Positions 22,071 through 35,185 of a stretch of DNA of 64,000 bases are shown piece after piece. The notes under the pieces are model-generated. The model was not told the DNA's origin. It saw only the letters and a list, made by a program, of their open reading frames with translations, and did not search any database. Every line of letters starts with the position of its first letter. The first letter of the stretch is position 1. The stretch is from Strigops habroptila. Lineage: Eukaryota > Chordata > Aves > Psittaciformes > Psittacidae. The stretch is taken from NCBI RefSeq assembly GCF_004027225.2, contig NC_044282.2:67691787-67755786 (forward strand), read 5' to 3'. A program made the translations under genes and the position numbers.

Positions 22071-25000
22071 AACTGCCCGGGATGGGGGTTTCCCGCCCCA
22101 GGCTTCAGCTCTGCCCGGTGCCGGCGGAGCAGTAAGAGGTTAGCTTCGTTTTTGTCACCACAGCTAAACGGCTGGCACAGCAGCTTGTGGAGAGTGAAGG
22201 GAAGCAGTAACTTAATGCCTGTAGACATTCATTAGCGGATATTTGGTTTTACTTATGATAGTGAGAGGGCAAAGTATCTGAGCATGTAATTTCTTGGAGG
22301 TGCTTTGAGGGTCCCTGCGGTAGTGGCAGCTCAGGGTAAATAAACAGCAGAGATTGGGGTTGTGGCCCTTGAATTTTTGGAATAATTTAGTGAGCTGCAT
22401 ACCTTCATTTCTAGCAATAATTATGAGGCTTTTTTTCAGAAGCAATTTGGAGCTGCGAAAGTTCAACCTGGTTACATACCAAAAAGAATATAATCAATAA
22501 GATAGTTCTTGCTTTGTAAAAAGCAGGAATGTTAGATAGAGAGTTCTTGGTTCAGTTACATTTCAGGGAGAAAAACATTACTTTCAGATCCTAGGGTTTG
22601 CTTCAGTAAAAAAAACATCTTGTATTTAGGAAGCCTGAAAAGAACAACATGGACTAAAGTGAGTTGAATATAAATAAAAGAATAAAAAGCTGTCGATTGA
22701 GATGTTACTTACTGGTGGAAGAGAACAGTGAGTTCTTCAGTTGTTTGTAGCATTGCATGGAATGGGGAACGGCGTGCCAGTGTGATGCCATATGCAATGC
22801 ATACATGCCACAAATTTAAAACACAATAGGCAGCAGTTCCAGTCAAGTTTTAGGGGCCTAATTATTTTCCTTTGTTTACTGTTCTAGAACCAGTTGTTAT
22901 GATAAAGGGTAACTTTGAAATATCCAAACATGAGCAAATGCATTAAACCACTGTTTTGCAGAAACACTGATGCTGCTATGTTATGCATTGATCAGTGTTG
23001 TCCATGTAACTTCATAATTTAGTAACAGTGTTCAAAACTACTTATTTGTTACTGAGTCAACGTAGCTAAGGGAATTTTTCTGACAGAATCAAAAATGCAT
23101 ACTATAAATGATTTTCAAAACAAAGTCCTTCAGCTGTTCGTAGAGAAGACATGTTAGAGAAAACAAACGCAGGGAAAACCTCAACTTGACACAAAGTGAG
23201 GAGGGATTCATGGCTTCAGTAATTGATCCAGCACAGTGTGCTGCACTCGTGCTTGCTCTGTGTCACTTTAAGCACAGCTGATTTATTCTTGCAGGATTTG
23301 GATGCAGTAAAGCAGAAAAGCTGTGTCTTTCCTGCTCCTCAGGTGGGATTTCACAGTCTGCCTGCCAGTTCAATAGAAGTGACATTCATTCTTCAGCTTC
23401 GCTTCCCCTTTCTCCTCCCCAAGGTTTATTTGGATTACTTTTGTTTTCTTAATCCCCTACCAGAGAGGTACAGTGCTCTCGTATTCACTCAGTCATTTGT
23501 TAAAGTCTGAAAGCTTGAAGTATTGTAAAAATTACTTCAAGTTTCTTAGCAAGAGTGCCCATAGCAACTTAGTAGGCAGTTATAATTTATCACCTATATA
23601 ACAGGCTGGGAACACGCTTCCAGCTTGAACAGGTAGCTGCTTCATCACGTTGTCAAACAGCACTGAAGAAACAAAATGAAAGGCACAGGGTTCTTGAAAA
23701 TACCTTTGTAGCCACTGCTCTTCCCTCTTCCTGCCCTTTGCTCAGGTCAAGGAAACCTAGCATTTCATTATTGTTGCTGTTGTTTGTTATGAAACCTGTA
23801 ATAAACATTGAGGGGTTTTCCTTCGCCTTCCTTTTCTAAATCCAATGCAATTCTCCAAACTAAAACAGGAGCATGTCCAAGAGCTGCCTACAGGGGAAGC
23901 TTCACTCCACTGTGCAATCATCACAGCTTTGATTTGGTCCACGTACACATGATGCCTCACACTTTTCACAGTTGTTATCTCCCTGTATGAAGATCATGGG
24001 ATAAGTTTCTCTAATTTATCAGTACAGAAATATTTTCATCTCACCTGTGTGCATAGTGAAAATCATGTGCTGGAAACAGACACAAGTGTGAATGCTTTGT
24101 AATATGGCTGGGTTGGTCTTCAGCGTTTGGCTGTTGTGTTCTGCTGTGTCAAGGAGTATGATAATACATCCCTAAACATTGGAACATGGACAAAGACAGT
24201 GAACAAAATGGCAGGAAATAAGGAAATTCCCTAGGAAGCACAAACAGTGGTGCTGTGAGCACTTGCAAAGTCAATATATGTGAAACCTCATGTTTAAGAC
24301 AGAAAAGGTTCTTTGAAGGGTGAACAACTTTGGGATCTATATTCAATTGGAAGGTGCAAAAGAGAAGGAATTGAGTCCTATAAATCAGCAGTTGCTGGGC
24401 AGTTGTCCTGACTGCCTTCCACTGGTGTAAATTGCCAGAAGGAGCTGAGGAGCCTGCAGTGATTTACAGGTCATTGTTCACAGGCTCAGGATACACGACC
24501 TCTGCAAACTGACAAAGCAAAGTGAATAGACAACGTGATGGCAGGAGAAATTTAGTATTGACAAATGTGGTGAAGCACTTGGAAAAGCACCATTGGGACC
24601 ACCTGAATTAACTGTAACCGCTCAGGAAGAGGACCCAGCTGACCCCCTTTGGAGGACAATAGAACACCCAGTGGTAGGGAGAGAGGCAAGCAAAAACACT
24701 GTATGGAAGGGGAAAAATGTACTGTGGTTCCTTTAATAAAGCTGTTCCATAATCACTAAGATGATTGAACGTAGTACTGCTTGATCTAGAAGAACCTCCA
24801 CACATTCATCTGACATTTATTATTGGCAGTTTATACTTGTAATTATTAAATAGTCTGCCTGACAGATCTCTTTGGTAGACAACGTAGTTTAGTCAAGGGA
24901 CCTTCGCCAGCCGAGGGAAGAGTACACCATCACAACCACGTATTTATTACTAGTGTTTCAGAGGAAAATCATTCTATCATGATTAATACAACTGTTCATT

Positions 25001-28000
25001 TGTTCTATTGACCAAGTCACCTTTCTCCCTTACCAAGGCCACAGGAGAAAACAGCACAGCACTTTGTTTCTTTGGATATAACTCTAGTTTATGGCAACAG
25101 AAAACAGTTGCATTGCCATTGTTAAGTGAACCAGCATTGAATTTTAGATACTTGACATTCATATTTGTTTATATCCAGAATAATATATCCAGCATATATA
25201 TGCAGCATTGTTCAGCCTGGAGAAGAGAAGGCTCCAGGGGGACTTCACAGCAGCCTACAGTACCTGAAGAGGGCCTACAAGAAATCTGGAGAGGGACTTT
25301 TTACAAGGGCGTGTAGTGACAGGACAAGGGGGAATGGCTTTAAACTGGCAGAGGGGAGATTCAATACTAGGAAGAAATTTTTCACAATGAGGGTGCTGAG
25401 GCGCTGGCACAGGGTGCCCAGAGAAGCTGTGGCTGCCCCATCCCTGGCAGTGTTCAAGGCCAGGTTGGACACAGGGGCTTGGAGCAACCTGCTCTAGTGG
25501 AAGGTGTCCCTGTCCATGGCAGGGGGTTGGAACTTAGATGATTTTTAAGGTCCCTTCTGACGCAAACCATTCTGTGATTCTATGACAAATTGTGAAATGA
25601 GTGTATTTCATCTTTGTGTTTTATCAAGCATGCTAAGAATGAAAAAGAAGAATAAAAAAAATCAATAGAACTTGGAGGATGACTCCACAGGTCACGCAAG
25701 GAGCTTGTTCAACAAAAGCCAGCTGAGTTCACCAATGAATTACTCCCTTTCCCATCTCAGCTCTGTTTCTTCCATTTTAGTGCTCACCAGATGGCAGCAA
25801 CTATCACTGCTCTATTAGTACAAAAACCTTTCAATTAACATCAGTAACAAACCACTTCCCTTCCCCCCTCAAAAAATAACCCCTGACCCCAGAAAGGAAA
25901 GCTCTGCACCCTGGAGAACATGCCAGACCTTTAGCAGATGATACTTTTAAGGCCTTACTTCAGTCCTTGGAGCAAAAGCTGCTCTGAAATCACAAGGATG
26001 CCAAGCACCGCCCTTGATGGCAAACTCCTCCTATTTGCTATATGTATCATCCCAGTGGTTCCCAGTTAGTTTGGGTGTGTTAATATACTGAAAAAGATAA
26101 AATGCGGGTAGCACTTTTAATTCCATACAGATGGTTCCAAATTAGTTCAGGGTGCTGGGGGTTGTCTTTTATTAGTACTAATTGGTGGCGTTGCCATCTG
26201 TCCACACTGTAACTCTTCACTGGGGAGAATAGCAATGCACTGGTTTGATTTATTATTGTGTAAGAATACTCACATTCCTTCCCTTTTTCTTTCAGTCTGG
26301 GTTAACTTTATTAGTTTTACTGGAATCAGCATTCTAATGTCGTGTTAAGTGATGTGACTTACAGTGAGCGTTTAAAATTCAATACTTTTGAATCCTAATA
26401 CATTGTAGTATAATGAAATCAAGACTTACCTGCTGAGTTGTATAAAACTGCCTGGTTGTTTGCGTCGCTTGTTTTTTTGAATCTCACAAACCACCAATCC
26501 CCCAGTGTGAACATCTCCAGCCACATCAGAACAAACCAGTTTTAGCTGCTGCTCTTGCAGAGCTTCCCTGGTGTATGAATTCTCAGTGGTGTCCTGGCTG
26601 CAATGCTGAGTAAAAGAAGAGGAGCAGTGCTCTGTACAACACTCTCACAGCAGGCACCGGGTGCAGGAGGGATGGGCCCTCATGGGGCAGGAAGCCCTGT
26701 CCAGAGCATAGCTAGGAAAGTAGGAACTGGCTGTAGAGCGTGACCAGAGGAACCAGCCTCGATCATCCATGAAGCCAACAGCATTTGGTAAAACATCTGA
26801 GTGTTTTACAGAAGGCACCAGGCTGTCAGAGAGCAGCAAGGGCAGATGGGTCCATAAAGAAAGGCAAGCCAGGAGCCCAGCATGGCAGGGCAGACAGGCT
26901 GCACCAGCATGGCATAGCCCCACAGCACCCGAGCAAGAAGAGCAGATTTAAGTCCAGCAGTTCAGCCACTGCTCGCTGGCCACCAGACAAGCCAAGAGCA
27001 ACAAGAAAGGTCTGACATTAAGCATACAGCTTGGGCTCTGCGAGGTACCTGGCCAGGCACGGTTGCTGTGCGGCTCAAGAAAGGACCAGAGGTCACAGAT
27101 GGGGCCTAAGCACAGCTCCCAAGCAGAGAGGAGCCCTGGCAAAGCTCCTCACAGCTCTTGTGTCACAGCAACCTGAGCCAGTCACAACTGCCCCAGGTCA
27201 GTGCTGGTCTTGAGCTTAATCAGCCAGACACGTTGGAGGGATGTGCTGAGGCCCTGATGCAAACTGCAGGCATCTAAGGGACCAGTGAGGTGGAGATGGG
27301 TGCCGGGAATGTTACCTGTATTGCTGAGCTTGAAGCAGCTGGGAAATAGGAGGCTAGAGGTGGTATCTGCAATAGCCCAGATGAACTGTGGCAAAGAGGT
27401 GAGGAGGAAGCTTAACCTGCTTTAAGCAGCATTCATGGGCTGGAAGGCAGGGCAGTGGGTGGGCATGGTGGTCTCAAATAGCTGGTGGCACCACTGTGGA
27501 GCTGAAGAGACATCTCCCCAGATGGCAAGGGAATAACAGCTTGTCCTGGATGGAAAGTCAAACCTGCCCTTGAAAACACAGCTTGACAGGGAAACAGATT
27601 TGCCCAGGAGGAGGATCTCGAGCAGAGAGTTGGTTACACCAGTGCTACCTGAGGAGGGAGGTCTGCCCAGCCAAGGGTGTCCACAGCGCTTACTGGCTCA
27701 GTGTGGGGCTCTATGAATAATAGGACCCCATAAAGAAGCCCTTTGATTGAGCCCAAATGCGTCTTTCTCAAGCCAGCTCAGCCTTGAAATTGCTAATACC
27801 CATGCCAGCATCAAGCTATGAAGCCATAAATAAGCTTGTTTATTACTAGTCTTAGGGTTAATAATTACTGTAGTTTGGGCAAACAGCAGTAGTAAGCTCC
27901 TCTAACAAGTTCTGCCTGGGCTTGTGTTGAACTCTGCCAGTTCCCCGTATGGATACTAATAAAGCTCATGAGTTATTTTGATTGTCTCATTCCTTCAAAC

Positions 28001-31000
28001 ATTTATTGATTTAAATCATTTAGTTCTCAGTCACAGCAGGCACTGGGGAGCTGATGGTAAATCATACCATCTCTGGTACTTGAGTTGGCTGTAAATCTGC
28101 CATATCTGGTAGACTCGAGATGGCTATAAATTCTTCCAGTGCTGCTAAACCTTGGCTGGCTGTGGAAATGACTGCATGTGTTGTGCTGCCTTATGTCTGC
28201 AGCAGTGCTGGGAGTCAGAGAGCCCTTCAGTGCCTATTTCTCATTTAGCTTCAGTGTGCTAGAGCCCTTTCCAAGCGTTAGGGTTCTCTCGTGCCATCCC
28301 TTTAAAATAAACACCCTACATCACCAAATGCTGTAGGTCAAGAACAAAATCAAATGCAGCGTCAATCTCTTCTCCATCAGAATTCCATACGGAGCAGCTC
28401 TGAGCGCGTTGGCTTTCTAAAAGACTCGGTTCCAACTATGATTTACACCATCCTGCCTTTGGTAATGTAAAAATAAATCTCAGCTCTCTGAGATGAGATC
28501 TTGCCTCTGAATGAATAAATTTCCCACCTCCAAAGAGTGAAATGAGAACAGGTGCTTGGATATATGAACACATGAATCTGCTGGCTTAAAATGAAGTGCG
28601 CAGGTGGATTAAGACAATCCTTCCTGCTGCACTTCTGGTTACAAAGTAAGGCTATACAATATTAAGCAGTCAACATCCTAAATCAAATAAAAATGTCCTG
28701 TTTTCAGCCCGAAAGGCAATTATTTCGCATCCAGCTGGTCATAATTTTTGAAGAGAAAACTAGTAGTGACAAAACCCCCTTTTGTTCAAGAGTATTTTTA
28801 TAAATTATATTCAGTTTTTAGAAAGGTTTTTGTTCTTCATAAAATGGATGAAACACTTGAACGTTTTCAAGCACTGAAAAGTATTATTACAAAAGGTATT
28901 TTGTTCTTGCCTTGCAAGACAGAGGAACTATGAACTCTCCCCATTCACCTCCTGCTGCCTCTTTAATTCTGTGTGAAGTGATAGTTTATCCCGGAGAATC
29001 CCATTCAACCAACACAACTTCTTTACTTTGAGGTTAGTCGTTTTTCAGCTCAATGTGAAAATGGGGTCTTGTGGTTGCTACCCAAAGGTATGTCTGTTTT
29101 GTGCCAAAGGTGTGATTTCCAGCGCAGGGAGACATTGCTGCTCTAACAGTAATTTAGCTGGCTCATGAAGCAGTAACATCAAGGTGACAAAAGCAGAGAA
29201 GGCCAACTTCTGTGCTACCACTGGTGGTCTCGAGTATGTGGATGGCAGCATTTCACTGCTCTTCCCTCCCCTGCTTGATTCAGGTGGGTGCTGAAGCCAT
29301 CTAAGAATGCCTGGAGAAGTGCAGCTGGGAAGCAGACAAGAGAAGTGATCTCCCCACCTCTCCTCCATCCAAGAGAGTGGGGCAGGACTGGCAAGGCAGA
29401 GACAGCGTGTGTGTTTCTCAGTGAAGAGGCACCTATTGGGTAGCAGCGTCTAGACTCCCTTCTCCCAAACCTGAAATAAAGTGTTAGAAATATACTACTA
29501 TCTTTCCACATTATATAAAATCTCAGCTAGACAATACAGAGAAGGTGTGTCTTCTTTCTGGGTTTGTTTAGTTTTGGTTTGTTTTGTCTAGGTTTTAGCT
29601 AGTTCATTGCTCACTCTGAATATTTAGTCCTTCCTAACACCGTGTTAGGAATAAAGCAGAGTTCACCTTTCACAAGGAATTAGAAATAGAAATTTGATGG
29701 TTGAAAATGCATTTTCTGTGAAAGAGAAGAAATGTCTATAGCCTGTCCCCATGCAATATTATAATATCAAACAAAGGCACAAATCCACTGCTGATCCCAT
29801 TCTCCTATACTGGATTTGAGTGTTCCCAGTAGAGACTCCCTCTGCCTCAGCCTCCATCCAGGCACCAGCTGCTGACCTGCAGACAGCCCTGCAAGGGGCA
29901 GCCTGTAGCTTCTCAGCTCTGGCAAATCAGCCTCTATTTTCCTGGAAACTGGGACTGTGGGTGGGAACTGGCATCTAGGACGTGTCTGAGGGAGAGTCAA
30001 CTAATCAGTTGCCCTTGGACTTCATCATGCTGCATCCATGCCTGCACCTTATAGCTAAGGGGCGAACAAGGTGTGGGACTGTCATTGCCCCTTTGGACTC
30101 TCAATTTCAGAGGCAGACATTCCTACCCTGGGGAGGGAGTAGCCTGTCCTTCAGCCTAAAGTGGGTCTATCAATGAGGAGAGGATGAATATTGTTCCTCA
30201 GTGCTCTGCACCCTGTGTGATTTTCCCCAGTCCATCATGGCTGTAATGGTGTCAGTTCTTCCCCTGTGTACTGAGACCACACATATATATAAATGGCCTC
30301 AGCCATGGATTGCATCCCAGCTCCTATGTCAGGGGTTGTATTTCCCTTCTTCATTGAGTCCTTCGAGAATGTTGATGGTTTTTGTGGGACATCTGCTTAT
30401 ACATGGGGAATGTCCCCGTGCTGACTTTGTTCAACAGCCACAGCCTTTGAGCAAGTCAGTTGGGGATGCTGTCACCCAAAGAAATACTGCTCCCAGCCAG
30501 ATTATATGCCATGAACCATTTCTTCAGGGAATCCATCTTAAACTCATTTTAAGCTAACACAGCCAGAGCCGTATATTACAGCAAGGTGCAGCTAACCCTT
30601 TAGATCTGCTAAGTGTGATTGAAACCCATTACTCACTTTCTCACTACCTGGACAGTTTTATCCAAGAAAACAATTGTTGGGAGTGGAAAACTTGCTATGC
30701 AGACGGTCACAGAGCAATGTTAATGATCCAAAGGGATTCTTTGCCCCGACTTCAAACAAGAGCCAGCTGCCAGAGGGAAAAGCACAGAAAATAAACTGTT
30801 CCAGGGCATGCTCAGATCTCTTTCAAGTCAAATTTTGCCTTAGGACATTAAAGCATTAACGATATTGACAGCATCAGTACAAACCTGAGTATTGATTCTT
30901 TGTCAATACAGTGTTTTTTCTTGATAAGACCAATATCTTCTCTGTACCCACATGCTGTGAAGCTGATAGCATTTCGGCATGAGCAAGCCTTGGGGGAAGG

Positions 31001-31195
31001 CAGACACAGTGCATAAGGGTCCATTCATTTGTTAAACACTGCAACATTGACTAAAGTCTCACCAGGGCTGGGGAGGGAAGTTGTAAGGAGTGAGAATCAA
31101 ATGAGATGTTCCTCAGAGGACTGCAGATACCCTGCATAATCTAATATACCCAACATAATGGAAAGAAGATGAGAAGCCTCCTTGTATCAGAATAC
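22071..31195. other. Gene-poor intergenic stretch (SNRPB2-KIF16B), left part
   Basis: Apart from a CR1 at 25.2-25.6 kb, I see no exon with recognisable protein content and no RNA gene. A purine-rich, GC-richer patch at about 26.6-27.7 kb has a few 60-90-codon frames with low-complexity products and no family resemblance. The rest is ordinary AT-rich avian intergenic DNA. Confidence 0.55.
25211..25584 (+). mobile_element. CR1 LINE, 5'-truncated, with 3' tail
   Basis: Starts at TTCAGCCTGGAGAAGAGAAG and runs co-linearly through the CR1 3' region (GCTGTGGCTGCCCCATCCCT, then GTTCAAGGCCAGGTTGGA) to the tail 'attctgtgattctatga'. It is a typical 5'-truncated copy with no intact ORF. Its variant (AATGGCTTTAAACTGGCAGA) is shared by the inverted copy at 34.9-35.2 kb, so the two probably belong to one subfamily. 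Confidence 0.93.
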
Positions 31196-31257
31196 TCCCT
31201 TTCCCTTTCCCTTTCCCTTTCCTTTTCCCTTTTCTTTTCCCTTTCCCTTTCCCTTTC
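31196..31257 (+). repeat. Polypyrimidine (CCCTTT)n tract, left part
   Basis: Hexamers of CCCTTT with minor CCTTTT variants, interrupted exactly at 31258 by an LTR insertion and resuming at 31834. All pyrimidine on this strand, so the tract could adopt triplex (H-DNA) structure. Confidence 0.9.
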
Positions 31258-31833
31258 TGTCGTGGTTTGAGCCCAGCCGGTAACTCAGAACCACACAGCC
31301 GCTCGCTCACTCCCCCCCCCCCACACCTTCTTCCTCCCCCCACTCCCGGAGGGATGGGGAGGAGAATGGGAAGAATGTAACTCCCACGGGTTGAGATAAG
31401 AGCAGTCCCACAACTAAGGTATAACACAAAACCACTACTGCTACCACCAATGATAATAACGATTAGTGAAATAACAAGGGGAGAGGATACAATTGCTCAC
31501 CACCCGCCGACCGATACCCAGCCTGACCTGAGCAGTGATCTGGGCCTTCCGGGTAACTCCCCCCGGTTTATATACTGGGCATGACGTGCTGTGGTATGGA
31601 ATACCCCTTTGGCTAGTTTGGGTCAGGTGTCCTGTCTCTGCTTCCTCCCGGCTTCCCCTCCTCCCTGGCAAAGCATGAGACTGAGAAAGTCCTTGGTTGG
31701 AATAAACATTACTTAGCAACAACTAAAAACATCGGTGTTATCAGCGTTGTTCCCAGGCTGAAAGTTAAAAAACACAGCACTGCACCAGCTACTAAGCAGG
31801 AGAAAAATGACTGCTATAGCTGAACCCAGGACA
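31258..31833 (-). mobile_element. Solo LTR of an ERVL-like endogenous retrovirus
   Basis: A 576-bp element bounded by TG...CA and a 5-bp target duplication CTTTC (31253-31257 and 31834-31838). Read on the minus strand it begins TGTCCTGGGTTCAGC and has a TATATAAA box (plus-strand TTTATATA, 31567-31574); the end is ...AAACCACGACA. The consensus is familiar as a very common LTR in neoavian birds. No internal retroviral sequence (gag, pol, env) is present, so it is a solo LTR left by LTR-LTR recombination. The 5-bp duplication fits the ERVL class. Several small substitutions relative to the consensus, including loss of the usual downstream poly(A) motif, suggest moderate age. Confidence 0.85.
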
Positions 31834-32067
31834 CTTTCCCTTTCCCTTTCCCTTCCCCTTTCCCTTTCCTTTTCCTTTTCTCTTTCCCTTTCCCTTTCCC
31901 CTTTCCTTTCTCCTTCTCCTTCCCCTTCTCCTTCTCCCTTTCCCCTTTTCCTTTCTTTCCCCTTTTCCTTTCCTTTCCCTTCCCCTTCCCCTTCTCTTTT
32001 CCCTTTCCCTTCCCTCTCTCCTTTCCCTTTCCCTTTCCCTTCCCCTTCGCCTTCCCCTTCCCCTTAG
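31834..32067 (+). repeat. Polypyrimidine (CCCTTT)n/(CCTTCC)n tract, right part
   Basis: Continuation of the tract at 31196-31257 beyond the LTR, about 230 bp of C/T only, drifting from CCCTTT to CCTTCCC and CTTCTCC variants. It creates a spurious Arg/Glu/Lys-rich open frame on the minus strand and a Ser/Phe/Pro frame on the plus strand. Confidence 0.9.
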
Positions 32068-33129
32068 ATAACTATGGAAAGGCAGGGTAAAGAAGGGTGA
32101 ATATTTTTTTAATTTGAAAACACTTGTGCGAGTCACTCTTTCTGCATTGCCTTTCTCACCCGTTGCCTGCTTGAACATGAAGGAGGACTTACTCTTGGAG
32201 AGACAATCCTCTCTCCTTGTGCATGCACAACAGTGTAGAGTTACAAACAGCATCTCCTTTTCCTGCTTTTCTGCTGTTAGTTATTCTGCCTAGTTTAGTA
32301 CTAAGAAGGCTCAAGAGTTATATCACTCAAATCAGAGAAAGCGCAACATCCCAGGACATGGCTCTTTGTCTTTTAGTCGTGGTATCAATGCAACAATCTC
32401 TCTGCTTAAAGATGGAAACACTAATCATTTTCCATTTAAAAATAAATACAGATATGTGCCCAGTATTAGATTTGTCACATTACCACACCTTGGTCCTGTA
32501 AACTGGGAAAAAACCCACCCAACTGTCAAACTGTCCAGCTGATGGCTAACCAAATGGATAAATGAGGTTTGTTTGTGCAATATGAATAGAAATGGGCTTG
32601 TTATATTTTGGGGTGAAATAATATGGTATGACTCCAAAAATAAATGCCCAGAAAGAAAAATAGAAGTGTTATTTAGATATAAAACCATGTTAATAATGCT
32701 TTCCCCGTGCAGGAAAAATGATCCTGTGTTTGAGTCCGATACTGCAGGAGCAGATACCACTGATCCACTCATTCATTTGGGCAGGTCTCTCCGGAAAGGT
32801 CTGCGAGCAGGATGACTATGGATTGTTAGCATTCATGGAAGTGCCTCCGTGCTTTGTTGCCAGGAAACGGTAATGAAAGTATAGGGATGCCAGCTTGATG
32901 ATAGGGATGCAGGGCGGCGGCATTAATCCTGTGCTTTGCAGACATAAGATCTCTATCATTTGCAAACACGAATGCCTGCACAGTGCTGTCAGAAATTTGG
33001 GAAGATCGTTTAGCTAATGGTGTTGTAGAAATGTGGAATGTTAGAAGAGCTTAAGCCAACAGCAGCATCATGTTAGAGCTCTGAAAAGCTTCCTCTGCCC
33101 CATAGAATACAGTCTTGTGGAATATCATG

Positions 33130-33365
33130 GGTAGATTTAGATTAGACATCGGGAAGAAATTCTTCCCTGTGAGGGTGCTGAGGTGCTGGCACAAGGTGCC
33201 CAGAGAAGCTGGGGCTGCCCCATCCCTGGCAGTGTTCAAGGCCAGGTTGGACGAGGCTTGGAGCAGCCTGGTCTAGTGGAAGGTGTCCCTGCCCATGGCA
33301 GGGGATTGGAACTGTGTGAGCTTTAAGGTCTCTTCCGACCCAAACCATTCTGTGATTCCATGATT
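33130..33365 (+). mobile_element. CR1 LINE 3' fragment
   Basis: Begins GGTAGATTTAGATTAGACAT and runs through GAGGGTGCTGAGGTGCTGGC and GTTCAAGGCCAGGTTGGAC to the tail CCATTCTGTGATTCCATGAT. 5'-truncated with no coding capacity. The GTAGATTTAGATTAG variant differs from the copy at 25.2 kb. Confidence 0.92.
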
Positions 33366-34358
33366 ATACTTGTGTGTAACATATTTGTGCTGTTTGCTTT
33401 TTAGGTAAGAAGAGTATAACTAAGATTATTTGCCTCTGTGAGGGTCAGGGTCCATCAAATGTTGACCTTAGTTAATAAGCAGAGGGATGCTCATATTTCT
33501 ACTGCAAAAGGCAGAGAAAGAATCTGATAAATTAAGATGGAGCTTTTCTAAATAGACCTGCCTGTGAGCAGAATTAAGGCAAAACCTTTGGTAAGTCCCG
33601 AGAGTGGGGATGCAGTGGTCAGGATTTTATCTATATTTGAGGCCTTTTAGTTTTGTTTCTTGCATGCAGTATCTTCTCTCAGTTGGAAACACATAAGGTT
33701 CATATCTGTGCATTCATAAAATGCTGGAGTTTTTTAATGATTTGTCCCATACAGAGCACTTTATGTTGTCCTGCTGGCTTTCAAGGGATTAGCAACAGTT
33801 CTTAGTAAGGGTAATAAAATCTTATAAAGTTTTATGATTCTACTTCTTTGTTTTTTACCACTCCTTGAGAATTATTTGATCCAATGCACAGTGAACATAG
33901 TGAGCTATAGCAAAGACTTCAGAGAAGCTGACAATTTAGGGTTCTTTTAGAGCAACAGCTATTTTTCACTCTGACTGTTTGTAATTGGTTTGAAACTTCC
34001 AAGGTGGGGAAAAGCCCCATGAAGTAGCAGGAAAATCACAGTGTCCTTGAGCTCTGCTGGACTCTCATACAAGAGACTTCCTGCAAGTAAGGGGCTGATT
34101 ATAATGAAAGTCCATGTCTGCTTTTAGTCCTTCTGTCCTTTAATCTTCAAGAAAGGCAATCTTTTCGTGTATGGCTCTTCTAAAGTGACTCCATATGTGT
34201 TTTATAAATGCTCAGTGGAAAGTATAGCTCAGCTGTAATAACGTTAGCAACAGCCGCACATCCCCTTGCCATTAACAGTGCCCATTACCCTGGAAAGCTT
34301 GCTCGTCTTCTGTTAGCTGGACTGCCATTACTGTGTCTTCAATTGCAATTGCAAGCAG

Positions 34359-34936
34359 CTACAGGTTGGGCAGAGAAGAGATTCAGAGCAGCCCTGCAGA
34401 AAAGGACTTGGGGGTGTTGGTTGATGAGAAGCTTAACATGAGCCAGCTTCAGTGTGTGCTTGCAGCCCAGAAACCAACCGTATCCTGGGCTGCATCAAAA
34501 GAAGTGTGACCAGCAGGTCGAAGGAGGTGATCCTGCCCCTCTACTCTGCTCTTGTGAGACCTCACTTGGAGTACTGCATACAGTTCTGGTGTCCTCAACA
34601 TAAAAAGGACACGGAGCTGTTGGAGCGAGTCCAGAGGAGGGCCACGAGGATGATAAGGGGGCTGGAGCACTTCCCGTATGAAGACAGGCTGAGAGAGTTG
34701 GGGCTGTTCAGCCTGGAGAAGCTGCATGGAGACCTCATAGCAGCCTTCCAGTATCTGAAGGGGGTCTATAAGGATGCTGGGGAGGGACTTTTAGGGACTG
34801 TAGTGGTAGGACAAGGGGCAATGGCTTCAAACTTAAACAGGGGAAGTTGAGATTAGATATAAGGAAGAAGTTTTTTACAGTGAGGGTGGTGAGGCACTGG
34901 TGCAGATTGCCGAGAGAATCTGTGGCTGCCCCATCC
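34359..34936 (+). mobile_element. CR1 LINE fragment lacking its 3' end
   Basis: About 580 bp of CR1 in plus orientation. It includes the last part of the reverse-transcriptase ORF ([19 protein letters not shown], then [20 protein letters not shown]) and untranslated sequence, but it stops at GCTGCCCCATCC, about 160 bp short of the normal 3' terminus. There it abuts an oppositely oriented CR1. The coding part is only a fragment. The 3' loss is unusual because CR1 copies normally lose the 5' end. Confidence 0.9.
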
Positions 34937-35185
34937 AACCTGGCCTTGAACACTGCCAGGGATGGGGCAGCCACAGCTTCTCTGGGCAACCTGTGCCAGC
35001 GCCCCAGCACCCTCATAGTGAAGAATTTCTTCCTAGTATCTACCCTACCTACCCTCTATCAGTTTAAAGCCATTCCCCTTTGCCCTGTCACTACATACCT
35101 TATAAAAAGTCCCTCTCCAGATTTCTTGTAGGCTTCCTTTAGGTACTGGAAGCTGCTGTAAGGTCTCCCTGGAGCCTTCTCTTGT
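34937..35185 (-). mobile_element. CR1 LINE fragment, inverted, lacking its 3' end
   Basis: Reading minus, it runs from GAGAAGGCTCCAGGGAGACC through GCTGTGGCTGCCCCATCCCT to GGCCAGGTT and then meets the plus-oriented CR1. Its 3' limit is only 23 bases further along the consensus than its neighbour's, so the pair is an inverted repeat with arms of about 200-230 bp and a loop of about 23 bp. The arms differ at many positions and represent different CR1 subfamilies, so they were not made by a single fold-back copying event. Confidence 0.9.

Noticed and set aside
31792-32253. 153-codon Arg/Glu/Lys-rich minus-strand frame
   Set aside because: Mostly translation of the polypyrimidine tract; pure purine codons cannot be stops except TAA/TAG/TGA, which need T.
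34452-34850. Reverse-transcriptase-like frame (RPHLEYC...) as a gene
   Set aside because: It is the C-terminal remnant of a CR1 ORF, 5'-truncated, with no catalytic core. Annotated as a mobile-element fragment. The same applies to 13155-12928.
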